The notes: generated from the sequence alone by a model not told the origin. Counted from the first letter of the stretch, positions 44,793 through 53,783 are shown. The stretch: DNA of 64,000 bases from Scopulibacillus darangshiensis (GCF_004341035.1 NZ_SLXK01000005.1:69258-133257), one strand, 5' to 3'. Translations and numbers: made by a program.

Positions 44793-45419
44793 CTATAGTT
44801 TCATCGGAACAATTTTGAAATGTGATGTATCCGCACACTGGCTGATTTTCCAATCCTCACCGCTGATCTCTACCGTTGTCAGGCTTGTTCCTTCTATATA
44901 CGGTCCTTCCCACAACCGTTCTAAGGGTGTTTTATTAAAGTAGCTCAATATAATTTTTAAAACAATCGCGTGTGTAACAATCAGGACTTCCTGACCCTGG
45001 TATTCATTCAGAATATGTTTGAGCCACGGCAAGACCCTTTCTCTAACCTGATAGAAATCCTCACCATTTGTAGTTTTAAATAAATGGGGCTTTGTCCAAA
45101 ACAAAAGTGATTTATCAGGGTCCTTCTTTTCGATATCACCCTTCAAACACCCTTCCCAATCACCAACATTAATCTCCAGAAAATGCTCATCCTGTACAAT
45201 CTCTATATCTCGTGTCCCCCGAATGATTTCCGCGGTTTCCAAAGCACGTGCGCTCGGGCTTGAAATGATCAGATTGATATTTATATTATTCAGGCGTTCC
45301 GACAGCCATGACGCCTGCTCTCTGCCTCGTTTGGTTAATAAAGAATTTTGCCTGCCCTGCATTCGGCCTTCAACATTCCATTCTGTTTCGCCGTGCCGGG
45401 TTAAATACAACTTTGCCAT
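44793..45419 (-). CDS. Histidine phosphatase (PhoE/phosphoglycerate mutase-like)
   Basis: A 208-residue protein with the catalytic L-T-R-H-G-E-T-E-W-N (His9), the S-P-S-A-R-A-L-E-T arginine site near residue 56 and the second His in V-T-H-A-I-V near 150. These phosphatases act broadly on phosphate monoesters (PhoE, cobalamin-path CobC, YhfR). It is a single gene. GAGGAGG lies before the ATG. Confidence 0.9.
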   Translation of the reverse strand: MAKLYLTRHGETEWNVEGRMQGRQNSLLTKRGREQASWLSERLNNININLIISSPSARALETAEIIRGTRDIEIVQDEHFLEINVGDWEGCLKGDIEKKDPDKSLLFWTKPHLFKTTNGEDFYQVRERVLPWLKHILNEYQGQEVLIVTHAIVLKIILSYFNKTPLERLWEGPYIEGTSLTTVEISGEDWKISQCADTSHFKIVPMKL

Positions 45420-45834
45420 TTAAAGCCCTCCTCGAAAAAGTAGAAGCAAGTACAACTTATTAATATCAGGCGGCAAACTGCCGCCAGCTAAGGTTCTAGG
45501 AAGGGTTGCAACATCATGGTGCAAGGAATCATACTTCCTTCTTTCAATTCTATTTTCAATTCTATTTTCATGAGATAAATTCCTTTTTCGATCCAAAAAA
45601 TATTATTAAAGTACCATTAGCATTATACTTGACCATAAACTAAAATTCGTGAAACATACGGTGATCCCTGCATTCATTCTGGGACAAATATGTGACAAAA
45701 TACGAGTCGAAAGTAGCAAATTCGCTGCTACAAAATACAATATTTTATTTATTCAAAAATGAGCAAAAAATATGCAGCGGTTAGTTCATTGTAGGGTATA
45801 ATGATGTCATGGAAATCAGACAGGGGGAAGTATA
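45420..45834. other. 415-bp gap without a clear gene
   Basis: It holds a perfect hairpin GGCGGCA-AAC-TGCCGCC (45469-45485), a tandem duplication of TCAATTCTATTT at about 45544-45568, and an AT-rich promoter-like stretch before the acetyltransferase gene. A 20-codon frame at 45516-45578 has a poor ribosome site and is not called. Confidence 0.5.
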
Positions 45835-46431
45835 ATGAATATTGAAGCGGTGGAAGCTATTGAACTATCAGGAGAGGCTGTGAAAATCACCCCAATGACA
45901 TTGGATCATGTGTCAGGTCTTTTTGAAGCAGGGAATGATCAGAGAATCTGGTCTTATATGCCAATGAACATCAAATCTGCCAAGGACATGGATAAGCTTG
46001 TTCACCAAGCTTTGCAGGATAAAAAGTCAGGGACTGCCTTCCCTTTTGCCATCATGGACAGCAACTCCAAAAAGCTTATCGGCAGCACCCGATTTCTAGA
46101 TATCTCTGTTCCTAACAGAAACCTTGAAATCGGCTGGACATGGCTTTCACCGGCAGTATGGCGTTCCAAAGTCAATACAGAATGCAAATATTTACTTTTG
46201 AAATATTGCTTTGAAACCTTAGAAACGATACGGGTCCAAATCAAGACAGACGAGCGGAATACAAGATCACAACAAGCTATAGAAAGACTCGGTGCGGTTA
46301 AGGAAGGCATCCTACGAAATCATCGCATCCTCGCCGATGGCTTCTATCGCAATACCGTCTGCTACAGTATCATTGAAAAAGAATGGCCGGCGGTTAAAGC
46401 CAGACTCGAAAGGCATCTTAAAAGAAACTAG
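45835..46431 (+). CDS. GNAT acetyltransferase, RimJ/RimL-like
   Basis: A 198-residue N-acetyltransferase of the GNAT superfamily. The motifs follow RimJ/L-type enzymes: I-G-S-T-R-F near residue 80, L-E-I-G-W-T-W-L, the CoA-binding region around W-R-S-K-V-N-T-E-C-K, and D-E-R-N-T-R-S-Q-Q-A-I-E-R-L-G-A-V-K-E-G near 140-160. Substrate is unknown (amino group of a protein or small molecule). The ribosome site is AGGGGG. Confidence 0.88.
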   Translation: MNIEAVEAIELSGEAVKITPMTLDHVSGLFEAGNDQRIWSYMPMNIKSAKDMDKLVHQALQDKKSGTAFPFAIMDSNSKKLIGSTRFLDISVPNRNLEIGWTWLSPAVWRSKVNTECKYLLLKYCFETLETIRVQIKTDERNTRSQQAIERLGAVKEGILRNHRILADGFYRNTVCYSIIEKEWPAVKARLERHLKRN

Positions 46432-46442
46432 ACACACCAAGT

Positions 46443-46473
46443 AACCAGGATGTCAACCGCTGACATCCTGGTT
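46443..46473. terminator. Bidirectional terminator
   Basis: 13-bp stem AACCAGGATGTCA/TGACATCCTGGTT, covering the end of the hydrolase gene. Confidence 0.9.
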
Positions 46474-47292
46474 TATAAATGATTTAATTTCCGTTGCGAC
46501 TTCTTCTGGCTTTTCTTCGGGCAATAAATGACCTGTATTCTCGAATGTCCGCAATGTCACTTCAGGCAAATCCCTTTTGAATCTTCTTGCTACAGATACA
46601 GGGACGACCCGATCTTCTATCCCCCATAATAAAAGGACAGGCTGGCGGATTGTGTGAAGAACGAGCGGCGTCAAGTCACCTTCGCGATGGCGCATCAGCC
46701 TGACAAGCGAACGATAAAAATCGATGTTTTTCAACGGGGCAAGATAACCTTCGACCATCTCATTCGTCACCAAATCACGGTTATGAACGACTTCCAAAAA
46801 TGTCTGCATAATATCCTTTTTTCTAAAAAAGTACTGCAAATAATAACTCATAAATGGTAAATAAGACGCCCATCTTAGCCACAGTCTAAGCCTTCCCAAA
46901 TAACCGGAAGCACTTAAGCCGACAACTTGTACAATTCTGTCAGGCGCTTGGTTTGCTGCGTACAAACTGATTTGTCCGCCCATTGAATGTCCCACCAAAA
47001 CCGCCTTTTTTAACGCCATTGCATCCAGAAAGCCGATCACTAGCCTCGCGTAATTATCCAATGAATAGAAAAACTTAACTGATTTTTCACTTTGCCCAAA
47101 ACCAGGCAAGTCCAGTGCGAAAATGGTAAAAGAATCACTCAAATAGGGAATCAATGTTCTAAAACTAAAGGCCGATGACAAATAGCCATGAACCATGACC
47201 AGCACCGGCCGTTGTTCTTTCAGGGGACAGCCATGATGCTCATAATATATCTCCACATCATTTATTTTTTTAAAAGATCCTTTGCTTTCCAT
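46453..47292 (-). CDS. Alpha/beta hydrolase
   Basis: A 279-residue alpha/beta-fold hydrolase with H-G-Y-L-S-S (oxyanion), nucleophile elbow G-H-S-M-G-G near residue 102, the acid in G-I-E-D-R-V and His in N-T-G-H-L. It has no signal peptide. It resembles broad esterases or lactonases of Bacillus; the substrate is unknown. The promoter region is shared with the divergent hypothetical gene at 47586. Confidence 0.88.
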   Translation of the reverse strand: MESKGSFKKINDVEIYYEHHGCPLKEQRPVLVMVHGYLSSAFSFRTLIPYLSDSFTIFALDLPGFGQSEKSVKFFYSLDNYARLVIGFLDAMALKKAVLVGHSMGGQISLYAANQAPDRIVQVVGLSASGYLGRLRLWLRWASYLPFMSYYLQYFFRKKDIMQTFLEVVHNRDLVTNEMVEGYLAPLKNIDFYRSLVRLMRHREGDLTPLVLHTIRQPVLLLWGIEDRVVPVSVARRFKRDLPEVTLRTFENTGHLLPEEKPEEVATEIKSFINQDVSG

Positions 47293-47498
47293 CGCTTTCT
47301 TCTTCCTTTAGCACTGTTTTATTTTATTGATACAATCATGACGTTTATTTAACAAAAATTAAGGGTAAATGTGATATGTCCAAGCAGCTTTCGAACCCTT
47401 ATATATACCATACCCCATTAATCGGCATAACCAATCATGTTTTACTTAAATTAGGACATCATAAAAGGAAACCATTTTTCCGACCGTTTTCTTTGAGT

Positions 47499-47526
47499 TT
47501 GACAATGACTTGTAATAAAATATTAT
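47499..47526 (+). promoter_or_regulatory. Sigma-A promoter before 47586
   Basis: TTGACA-N16-TATTAT, 60 bp upstream of the gene. Confidence 0.65.
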
Positions 47527-47585
47527 TCGTTGTGTCTGGATAAGCAAGATCAATGTTTAACTAAAATTTGAAAGGGGAACGAATA

Positions 47586-48245
47586 TTGAAACTGTACCAA
47601 GTAAGAAAAGGGCAATTCGTCTATTTTAACAATGAGCTATGCAGGGTTTATTCTGTCAAGCCTATGTATAAGCAATCCGTTCATCTCATTAGGCTTAGAG
47701 ATCTGAAACAACAATTAACAAATGCCGCCAATGTTGAAAGGATCAAGCCTGAGCCGCTTGACAGCTTTCTTTTCAATAACAACATTTATACTTTACATAG
47801 GGACAAAAAAGCATCCGAGGGAGATTTTATTCTTATTACAAATCCAAATCCGGATTACCTGGACCATTATTTTTTAAATGCCATAGAAGTTGTTGCAACA
47901 GTTGAAAGCAAAGGTGTCATTACCAATAAGTCTAACGGAATCAGGCATAATGAGTATTTATTGATGGTTCCCGGCCGTGAGAGTGGCAGCCGCCCTATCG
48001 AGTATCAAGACATTGAAAAAGTTCACGACAGTGAAGCTATTAGTACTGATCAAGCTGTATCAAACTTTAATAACATTGAAGTTGGTGATGTGTACAGAAA
48101 ACGGAACAGCGATACCGCAGTTGAAGCGATGGTTATTGCGATACAAGGTGAAACCATCATTTTGGGAGGGAATTTACAACTTCCAAAAAACGAGTTGACT
48201 GATCATGAAAAATGGGAGTTTTTATATAGCCTCAACCAAGATTAA
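47586..48245 (+). CDS. Conserved-looking protein of unknown function
   Basis: I do not recognise this family. The 219-residue, soluble protein starts with a basic beta-rich segment (L-Y-Q-V-R-K-G-Q-F-V-Y-F) that could be an SH3-like barrel. It has I-R-L-R-D-L-K-Q near 40 and charged repeats later; there are no membrane segments or signal. A TTG at 47586 with AAAGGGGA 7 bases upstream is chosen; the ORF could extend to 47568. It lies 56 bp before the BCCT transporter and probably shares its transcript. Confidence 0.6.
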   Translation: MKLYQVRKGQFVYFNNELCRVYSVKPMYKQSVHLIRLRDLKQQLTNAANVERIKPEPLDSFLFNNNIYTLHRDKKASEGDFILITNPNPDYLDHYFLNAIEVVATVESKGVITNKSNGIRHNEYLLMVPGRESGSRPIEYQDIEKVHDSEAISTDQAVSNFNNIEVGDVYRKRNSDTAVEAMVIAIQGETIILGGNLQLPKNELTDHEKWEFLYSLNQD

Positions 48246-48301
48246 TGGAAACAAAGAGGTGCTATGTCGTGTTAATAGTAAGAGCCTGAAAGGTGGATTT
48301 G

Positions 48302-49834
48302 ATGAAAAAAGTAACCATTGTATTTACGATTTCAGTTATTATTGCCGTTCTATTCGTCTTATGGGGAGCACTAGCTCCAGATAATCTTGCAAGGGTATCA
48401 GGTAATATCCAACAATTTCTGCAAACCAACTTTGGTTGGTTCTATCTCATTGTAGCAAGCGTTATATTGCTTTTCGCGATTTATTTAATTTTCTCTAAAT
48501 ATGGGAAGATAAAACTCGGAAAGGATGACGAGGAGCCTGAATACGGGCTAATTAGTTGGTTTGCTATGCTGTTCAGTGCGGGGATGGGAATTGGTATCGT
48601 TTTCTATGGTGTCGCAGAACCCCTGCAAGACTATATGAGCCCTCCTTACGGGGATCCCGGCACAAAGCGAGCAGCGGAAGACGCTATGCGGTTTTCATTC
48701 TTTCATTGGGGCTTTCATCCTTGGGGGATCTATGCTGTGATCGCTCTTGCACTCGCTTATTTTAAATTCAGAAAAGGCGCACCAGGTTTAGTGAGCGCCA
48801 CCTTTTATCCCTTATTAGGCGAAAAAACAAAAGGCTGGGTTGGAAAGCTCATTGATATCATTGCTGTATTTGCGACGATTTTTGGTGTTGCAACGTCGCT
48901 TGGACTTGGGGCTGCCCAGATTAATGGCGGTTTACATTTTATAAACCATGGGATCCCTAACAGCATTGGTGTCCAATTTATTATTATCATTATCGTTACG
49001 GTATTATTTATGCTGTCCGCTGCATCCGGTTTGGGACGTGGTATTAAATGGCTTAGTAATGCGAATGTGACCGTTGCGATTATTTTGATGCTATTTTTAT
49101 TATTTGCCGGTAACACGGGCTTTCTGCTCGATTATTTCACCTCAACCTTTGGACGCTACATCCAAAAACTGCCGGCGATGAGTTTGAATATTTCACCATT
49201 TGAAATACAGCATAGCAAATGGATGCAAAGCTGGACACTGTTCTACTGGGCTTGGTGGATTGCCTGGGCACCGTTCGTAGGGACATTTATTGCCCGTGTA
49301 TCCAGGGGACGTACGATCCGTGAATTTATTATCGGAGTCCTTGTTGTTCCTACCATCTTTTGCACGTTATGGTTTTCTATCTTTGGCGGTTCAGGGATGT
49401 ACTTAGAGCGGGTCATGAACGTGAATTTATCGGATGTCATCAATACTCAAGGCATCGAGGTATCGTTATTCGCTGTTTTGGCGCACTTCCCATTAAGTAC
49501 TTTTACATCGATTTTAGCGATCATACTCATCAGTACATTTTTTATTACATCGGCAGACTCGGCAACTTTTGTTCTTGGGATGCAAACGACAAACGGGAGC
49601 TTGAATCCGCCAAACATCACGAAAATAGTATGGGGAATTCTTGTGGCGGCTGCCGCATTAGTCCTTCTTTGGTCAGGCGGATTGACTGCACTGCAAACAG
49701 CATCCATTATCGCCGCCTTCCCTTTCGCGTTCATTCTCATCTTTATGATGTTCTCGCTGATTAAATCCTTTAGGGAAGAATTCAAGCCAAGAAAACGAAA
49801 AGAACGCAAAATGGAAACAGAACGGATGCAATAA
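48302..49834 (+). CDS. opuD: BCCT-family betaine transporter (OpuD-like)
   Basis: A 510-residue protein of 12 helices. The betaine-choline-carnitine transporter motifs are clear: G-M-G-I-G-I-V-F-Y-G-V-A-E-P near residue 97, and the tryptophan-rich F-Y-W-A-W-W-I-A-W-A-P-F-V-G-T-F-I-A-R near 315, which forms the substrate box. It imports glycine betaine, probably with Na+, as a single-component osmolyte system complementing OpuC at 19 kb. The C-terminal charged tail resembles the osmosensing tails of the family. AAAGGTGG lies before the ATG at 48302. Confidence 0.9.
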   Translation: MKKVTIVFTISVIIAVLFVLWGALAPDNLARVSGNIQQFLQTNFGWFYLIVASVILLFAIYLIFSKYGKIKLGKDDEEPEYGLISWFAMLFSAGMGIGIVFYGVAEPLQDYMSPPYGDPGTKRAAEDAMRFSFFHWGFHPWGIYAVIALALAYFKFRKGAPGLVSATFYPLLGEKTKGWVGKLIDIIAVFATIFGVATSLGLGAAQINGGLHFINHGIPNSIGVQFIIIIIVTVLFMLSAASGLGRGIKWLSNANVTVAIILMLFLLFAGNTGFLLDYFTSTFGRYIQKLPAMSLNISPFEIQHSKWMQSWTLFYWAWWIAWAPFVGTFIARVSRGRTIREFIIGVLVVPTIFCTLWFSIFGGSGMYLERVMNVNLSDVINTQGIEVSLFAVLAHFPLSTFTSILAIILISTFFITSADSATFVLGMQTTNGSLNPPNITKIVWGILVAAAALVLLWSGGLTALQTASIIAAFPFAFILIFMMFSLIKSFREEFKPRKRKERKMETERMQ

Positions 49835-49841
49835 AAAAATA

Positions 49842-49871
49842 AAGCCACAGATGAGAACTCATCTGTGGCTT
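49842..49871. terminator. Bidirectional terminator
   Basis: 14-bp stem AAGCCACAGATGAG/CTCATCTGTGGCTT. Confidence 0.92.
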
Positions 49872-49880
49872 GTTTATTAT

Positions 49881-51194
49881 TTAATTTCCGAGTACGCGCT
49901 GGGCATGGTTAAATTTAGGAGCCCACCAACTGTTGCTCATTGAAACTATTGCAACACCGGTGCTATCTTGAGCTCCGATAAATTGTCCACCGCCCATGTA
50001 TATACCGACATGACCGTTTGTTTTATATGTGTCAAAAAAGACAAGGTCACCAGGCTTTAAAGCACCTTTGCTGTTGATTCTTTGACCAACATTCTTTAAC
50101 GCTTCTGTTGATGCACCGCCTAGATTTATACCATTAGCTCTGAATGCCCAGCTCACAAAAGCAGAGCAATCAAAAACGCCATTAGCGATATCAGATGCAG
50201 AGCGGCCTCGTCCCATTTCATATCTGGAATGACCAATGTATTTTTTACCGGCATTGATAATCCCCGAAATGCCGCCTGTTGCGACATCATCAGATATTAA
50301 CGTTGTTGAATGATCTGATTCATGTGACTCTGGCTTTGGGTTAGGTTTGCTCGCTTTATGTGATGAATGGTGAACACTTGACCTGCTGCTGTTATCCGAT
50401 GATGCATTCTCATGTGTGCTGACTTTTGTGACTTTAGGTTCCTTATTAGTATCCTGAGCCGCTGCAGCAACTGGGTGCTTATCCGCTGTCTTCTCTTCCG
50501 AGAGAGCAGCCTCAGCGTCTTTAAGATCAGATAATCTATCATCAATGCTCGCCGCTTTGCTATTCAGAACATCGGCAGCCTTTTGTTTTTGTGCATGCAT
50601 CGTTTCAATTTTAACAAGCATCCCTTGGAGATCATCCATTTGCGACACGGAAGCTTCTAGATTCTTTTGCAGCTTTGCCTGGTCATTTTCCAACTTTTTC
50701 TTATCGGCTTTTTGTTTATTAATAATCTTTTGGTCATTTTCCGTAATTTGCTTCATCGCGAATGCCCGCTCAATCAAATCACCAAAACTATCGGAATTAA
50801 AAATGACATCCAAAAAGCTAGTGTTGCCATTTACGTAATACGTTTTTGCTCTTTCTTTCAGGTAATTTTCCCTTTTCTTCAGGGCCTTCTTTGTTTTTGA
50901 AATGTCCGCTTTCAAATTCTTTATATCGTCCTTGGTTTCATTAATGTCAACTTGTTTTTCACTGACTTTACCAGTCATATTTAACATTTGGTTGTTAAGC
51001 TTATTAAGCTCTCCAGAGAGCTTCTGCTCTTGGGCCAAAACCTGGCTTTTGGCCGATTGTTGTGCTGCCTGTTCACTTTTCACACTATTAATCTTTGAAC
51101 CTATTGATTCCTTTGCATATGTATTGGTCGGTGCCACCGTGCTGTATGTAATCCCAAGACTTAGCGCAATTGTCAATGTTAACTTCTTTTTCAT
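49881..51194 (-). CDS. CwlO-like NlpC/P60 DL-endopeptidase with coiled coil
   Basis: About 437 residues. There is a signal peptide (cleavage near A-x-A-K after residue 28), a long coiled coil (about 35-225) like CwlO or PcsB, a Ser/His/Pro-rich linker (about 240-300) and a C-terminal NlpC/P60 domain. The catalytic Cys is in F-D-C-S-A-F-V and His in N-G-H-V-G-I-Y. CwlO-type enzymes open the lateral wall for growth and are activated by FtsEX through the coiled coil. GGGAGG lies 5 bases before the second ATG (51194). A WalR-like box is upstream. Confidence 0.88.
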   Translation of the reverse strand: MKKKLTLTIALSLGITYSTVAPTNTYAKESIGSKINSVKSEQAAQQSAKSQVLAQEQKLSGELNKLNNQMLNMTGKVSEKQVDINETKDDIKNLKADISKTKKALKKRENYLKERAKTYYVNGNTSFLDVIFNSDSFGDLIERAFAMKQITENDQKIINKQKADKKKLENDQAKLQKNLEASVSQMDDLQGMLVKIETMHAQKQKAADVLNSKAASIDDRLSDLKDAEAALSEEKTADKHPVAAAAQDTNKEPKVTKVSTHENASSDNSSRSSVHHSSHKASKPNPKPESHESDHSTTLISDDVATGGISGIINAGKKYIGHSRYEMGRGRSASDIANGVFDCSAFVSWAFRANGINLGGASTEALKNVGQRINSKGALKPGDLVFFDTYKTNGHVGIYMGGGQFIGAQDSTGVAIVSMSNSWWAPKFNHAQRVLGN

Positions 51195-51549
51195 CATTTC
51201 CTCCCCAAAACTCTTATTCCGTTTTAAGACCTTAGTCCTCTTTTTCGAGCTCTATGTTGTCTGAAAAAAATACACTATTCGAACTGCTTTATCGAATCTT
51301 ATTATATCATTCAAAAGCCCTAGGACTAAGCCCTTTTATATTAAGAGTACATTTCGGTTCGTAACCCTTTTGTAATATTTTATCTAACAGGAATGAATTT
51401 TGTAGTTTTTTCACATGTCATCATTCTGTAATTTAGGCGAAAAATATCGTTTTTTGGGGGTTGGAATCCAAAGAATTGTTTTGTTGTAGGACAGCGTATC
51501 TGGTCATAAGTATGTAATGACCTTCCAAATTCGGTTTTAAGGAGCGGAT
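51195..51549. other. Divergent gap upstream of the endopeptidase
   Basis: No gene. A WalR-like direct repeat CGTAAC-N5-TGTAAT (51360-51376) has one mismatch to TGTWAH-N5-TGTWAH, on the top strand. The rest is AT-rich promoter-like sequence for both genes. Confidence 0.4.
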
Positions 51550-52059
51550 ATGATGCATTATATATTTGGTGCACTCATACTCATTGTCATTATTATGAAT
51601 CAGCTGAGGGAAAGACCGATGACCGGAAAGTTATACCGCCTGCCAATTCTATTATTAATATCAGCAAGTTACGCTGTATCGAAAATGCCTGTTGTATCGG
51701 TTGGGGATTGGGTTATTTTATCATTTGGATTGTTCTTCGCTTTCGGTATCGGGTTGATTCAAGGGCGTTACACACATCTTACAAACCGGGATGGCGTGTG
51801 GTACGTTGCAGGATCGACATTGGCTATCCTCGTTTGGATCGTGTCTATTCCTATAAAATACGGGCTTAGTTTTGTTGAGCTGTCAGGTCTCCATCTCCAT
51901 CCGCATTTAAGCGGGCCTTCAAGTTATATTATTTATCTGTTTTCGATTTCCGGGCTTTTACTGGGGAAAGTCACCATGTTAATGCTGAGACACCCTACCT
52001 TAGTTAAAAAAATGGGGAAAAACGAGCAAAAGTTAAGACAGCTCCGTGCCGCAAGATAA
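51550..52059 (+). CDS. Multi-pass membrane protein, possibly CcdC/DUF1453
   Basis: A 169-residue protein with four to five hydrophobic helices. The central L-I-Q-G-R-Y-T-H-L-T-N-R-D-G-V-W-Y segment resembles DUF1453 (CcdC-like) proteins, named from the cytochrome c maturation region. The next genes downstream, on the other strand, encode a Sco1 copper chaperone, which fits a respiratory theme. A basic C-terminal tail follows. The start may be the second ATG (51553, better spacing). Confidence 0.55.
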   Translation: MMHYIFGALILIVIIMNQLRERPMTGKLYRLPILLLISASYAVSKMPVVSVGDWVILSFGLFFAFGIGLIQGRYTHLTNRDGVWYVAGSTLAILVWIVSIPIKYGLSFVELSGLHLHPHLSGPSSYIIYLFSISGLLLGKVTMLMLRHPTLVKKMGKNEQKLRQLRAAR

Positions 52060-52065
52060 GCCATA

Positions 52066-52096
52066 GGCTGCCCACTCTAAGTGGCAGCCAATTTTT
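52066..52096 (+). terminator. Terminator after the membrane protein gene
   Basis: GGCTGCC-N10-GGCAGCC followed by AATTTTT. Confidence 0.85.
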
Positions 52097-52109
52097 CTTA
52101 TATAAAATT

Positions 52110-52520
52110 TTATGAAGACACATGAAGGACTTTCACAGGCATTGTATGGCTTCCACGAGCTGTAACGTGAGCGATAATATGATAGTCACCTGGAGCTTTA
52201 AAGGTATGCTTTAACATATAATGCCCTTCTTTTGTATGAACACCTTTATAAATACGGGACTTATTCTTTTGCCCATCTTTCCAAATTTCGAATTTTACCT
52301 CGTCCGCGTCATCTACATTTTCTTCCTTTTTTGTTACTTTAATTTCAACTTTACCAGATTCATTTACTTTAAAAGCATTTTTATCTGTTAAAATGTTGAC
52401 CTTAAGTGGCGCAAGGCTGTCATCACCATTACCCTGATGTGATATCTGACTATCACTATTATTGCATCCGGCAAGAATGAATATCATCAATCCAATAATG
52501 AATACCATTTGCTTTTTCAT
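52110..52520 (-). CDS. YtkA-like lipoprotein
   Basis: A 136-residue protein with a lipobox (I-L-A-G-C near residue 19). It then carries a YtkA-like immunoglobulin-type domain: V-N-E-S-G-K-V-E-I-K-V, V-K-F-E-I-W-K-D-G, and G-x-Y...T-F-K-A-P-G-D-Y-H-I-I-A-H-V. Such proteins often sit with Sco1 and are linked to copper delivery to cytochrome oxidase. The ATG at 52520 has AGGTG 6 bases upstream; the upstream GTG lies inside the ribosome site. It follows the Sco1 gene directly. Confidence 0.82.
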   Translation of the reverse strand: MKKQMVFIIGLMIFILAGCNNSDSQISHQGNGDDSLAPLKVNILTDKNAFKVNESGKVEIKVTKKEENVDDADEVKFEIWKDGQKNKSRIYKGVHTKEGHYMLKHTFKAPGDYHIIAHVTARGSHTMPVKVLHVSS

Positions 52521-52529
52521 GTCATACAC

Positions 52530-53123
52530 CTACTCGTTCAATGCTTTAACATCTTTTATAATATCATCATAAGGAACATCACTATAGCCATTGTATTTTT
52601 GTACAATAGTCCCTTTCTGATCGATTAAAAAGATATTTGTACCGTGCGTATATTGGTCGTTCCCCTTCGCGGGCTTTGAAACTGCGGATTTAAAGGATTT
52701 CTCCGACAAACTTTTAATTTTATCAAAGCTGTACCCCGTTAAAAGATGCCAGTTGGAAAGGTCAGCTCCTTGTTCCTTTGCAAATTTTTTTAATACATCC
52801 GGGCTGTCTCTCTTTGGGTCAACTGTAAATGAAACAATTTGTGCCTTTGCTTCTGACTTTTTGAGCTGCTCCTGTAAGGCAGCCATATTACGCGTCATAG
52901 GCGGACAAACGGTTTGACAGTGTGTAAAAACAAAATCAGCAAGCCAAACCTTACCTTTTAGATCTGAAAGGCCAAAATCTTGTCCAGTTTCATCTGTCGC
53001 TTGAAAGTTTCCTACTTTCCAATTAAATGCATGGGGTTTTTCATGCCCGCATCCCGTTAATAGCGCTGATGCTAAAATTAAAACACTCATTCCAGAAAAA
53101 AATTTACACAAAAAATTCTGCAC
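52530..53123 (-). CDS. Sco1/SenC-type copper chaperone (lipoprotein)
   Basis: A 197-residue protein with lipobox L-T-G-C (Cys25) and a thioredoxin-like Sco domain. The Cu-binding C-x-x-x-C is Cys69/Cys73 in H-C-Q-T-V-C-P-P, with distal His160 in Y-T-H-G-T-N. Sco proteins mature the CuA centre of cytochrome c oxidase at the outer membrane surface. It starts with GTG, with GAGGTGAGG upstream. It is cotranscribed with the YtkA-like gene, which begins 10 bp later. Confidence 0.93.
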   Translation of the reverse strand: MQNFLCKFFSGMSVLILASALLTGCGHEKPHAFNWKVGNFQATDETGQDFGLSDLKGKVWLADFVFTHCQTVCPPMTRNMAALQEQLKKSEAKAQIVSFTVDPKRDSPDVLKKFAKEQGADLSNWHLLTGYSFDKIKSLSEKSFKSAVSKPAKGNDQYTHGTNIFLIDQKGTIVQKYNGYSDVPYDDIIKDVKALNE

Positions 53124-53327
53124 AACCTCACCTCAAATGAAGATATGATGGCTTTCTTTATTATTATAAATAAAGGTCAGAGTAGAAAGAAAGGTAACAA
53201 AATTGAACATTTTATAACAATTAACAACAACTTAACATTGCTGGATTTTTGAACAGGCATCATCCGGCCGCTTTGATGACCGTTCGAACCGTTTTTCCAT
53301 TCACTCCCATGCCGGGCACACCATAAC

Positions 53328-53355
53328 AAAAAAACCGGACAAACGTCCGGTTTTT
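53328..53355 (-). terminator. Terminator after the small charged-protein gene
   Basis: AAAACCGGAC-AAAC-GTCCGGTTTT stem, T-run on both strands. Confidence 0.88.
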
Positions 53356-53402
53356 CATAATTTTAAATCGAGTTTCTTCTATTATATATGTCACCTGTCG
53401 GT

Positions 53403-53534
53403 TTATGTCGAAGGCCGGTCAGGACCTTCCAGTTTTTTATCACCGTATCCTTCTAAATCTTCTTCGTTAAATCCCCTTGGTTTTTCCTTTTCTTTTCGCT
53501 GGTCTGACCGTCTTTTCTTTTCTTCTTTTGCCAA
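53403..53534 (-). CDS. 43-residue highly charged protein
   Basis: It starts at TTG (53534) with AGGAGG 8 bases upstream. The product is M-A-K-E-E-K-K-R-R-S-D-Q-R-K then E-K-E-K-P-R-G-F-N-E-E-D-L-E-G-Y-G-D, ending with L-E-G-P-D-R-P-S-T. It is lysine/arginine-rich at the start and acidic later, with no hydrophobic core, so it is likely disordered. The strong ribosome site, clear composition and terminator downstream support a real gene. It follows the DUF3892 gene in the same direction with a 24-bp gap. Function is unknown. Confidence 0.6.
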   Translation of the reverse strand: MAKEEKKRRSDQRKEKEKPRGFNEEDLEGYGDKKLEGPDRPST

Positions 53535-53558
53535 TTTACTAACCTCCTCTTGAGCTTT

Positions 53559-53783
53559 TTAGAACGTTGGCAGATTATCTAAGTTGTTGGATGGATCGCC
53601 ATCAGCGTTTGACCTTAAATGCTCATCGCCATCCCTGCCTTTGAACACATTAACACCTTCAACTTGACCACCTTTGGCCATTGCCTGCGCTTCTTTATAA
53701 TCGACCACTTTTCCTGACGACGTTTTTAATTCGACGATGTCACCGTCACCATTTTTCCTAACTGCAACAAATTTATCAGCCAT
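53559..53783 (-). CDS. DUF3892 small protein
   Basis: A 74-residue protein matching the DUF3892 pattern: V-A-V-R-K-N-G-D-G-D-I, the K-x-x-S-G-K-V-V-D-Y segment, G-V-N-V-F-K-G-R-D-G-D-E-H-L-R-S and a C-terminal N-N-L-D-N-L-P. It is rich in Asp and Gly and small; its function is not known to me. It leads a two-gene unit with the 43-residue charged protein. Confidence 0.85.
   Translation of the reverse strand: MADKFVAVRKNGDGDIVELKTSSGKVVDYKEAQAMAKGGQVEGVNVFKGRDGDEHLRSNADGDPSNNLDNLPTF

Noticed and set aside
45516-45578. A 20-codon frame with a duplicated N-S-I-F segment in the gap before the acetyltransferase
   Set aside because: Weak ribosome site and the repetition comes from a simple duplicated DNA word; no support for translation.
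47376-47543. A 55-codon open frame upstream of the hypothetical gene at 47586
   Set aside because: It overlaps the likely promoter TTGACA-N16-TATTAT of that gene and its ribosome site is poorly spaced. Composition does not look coding.
47551-47580. Considered a sigma-B promoter (GTTTAA-N14-GGGAAC)
   Set aside because: The -10 would coincide with the ribosome site, leaving no leader; the sigma-A promoter upstream is better.
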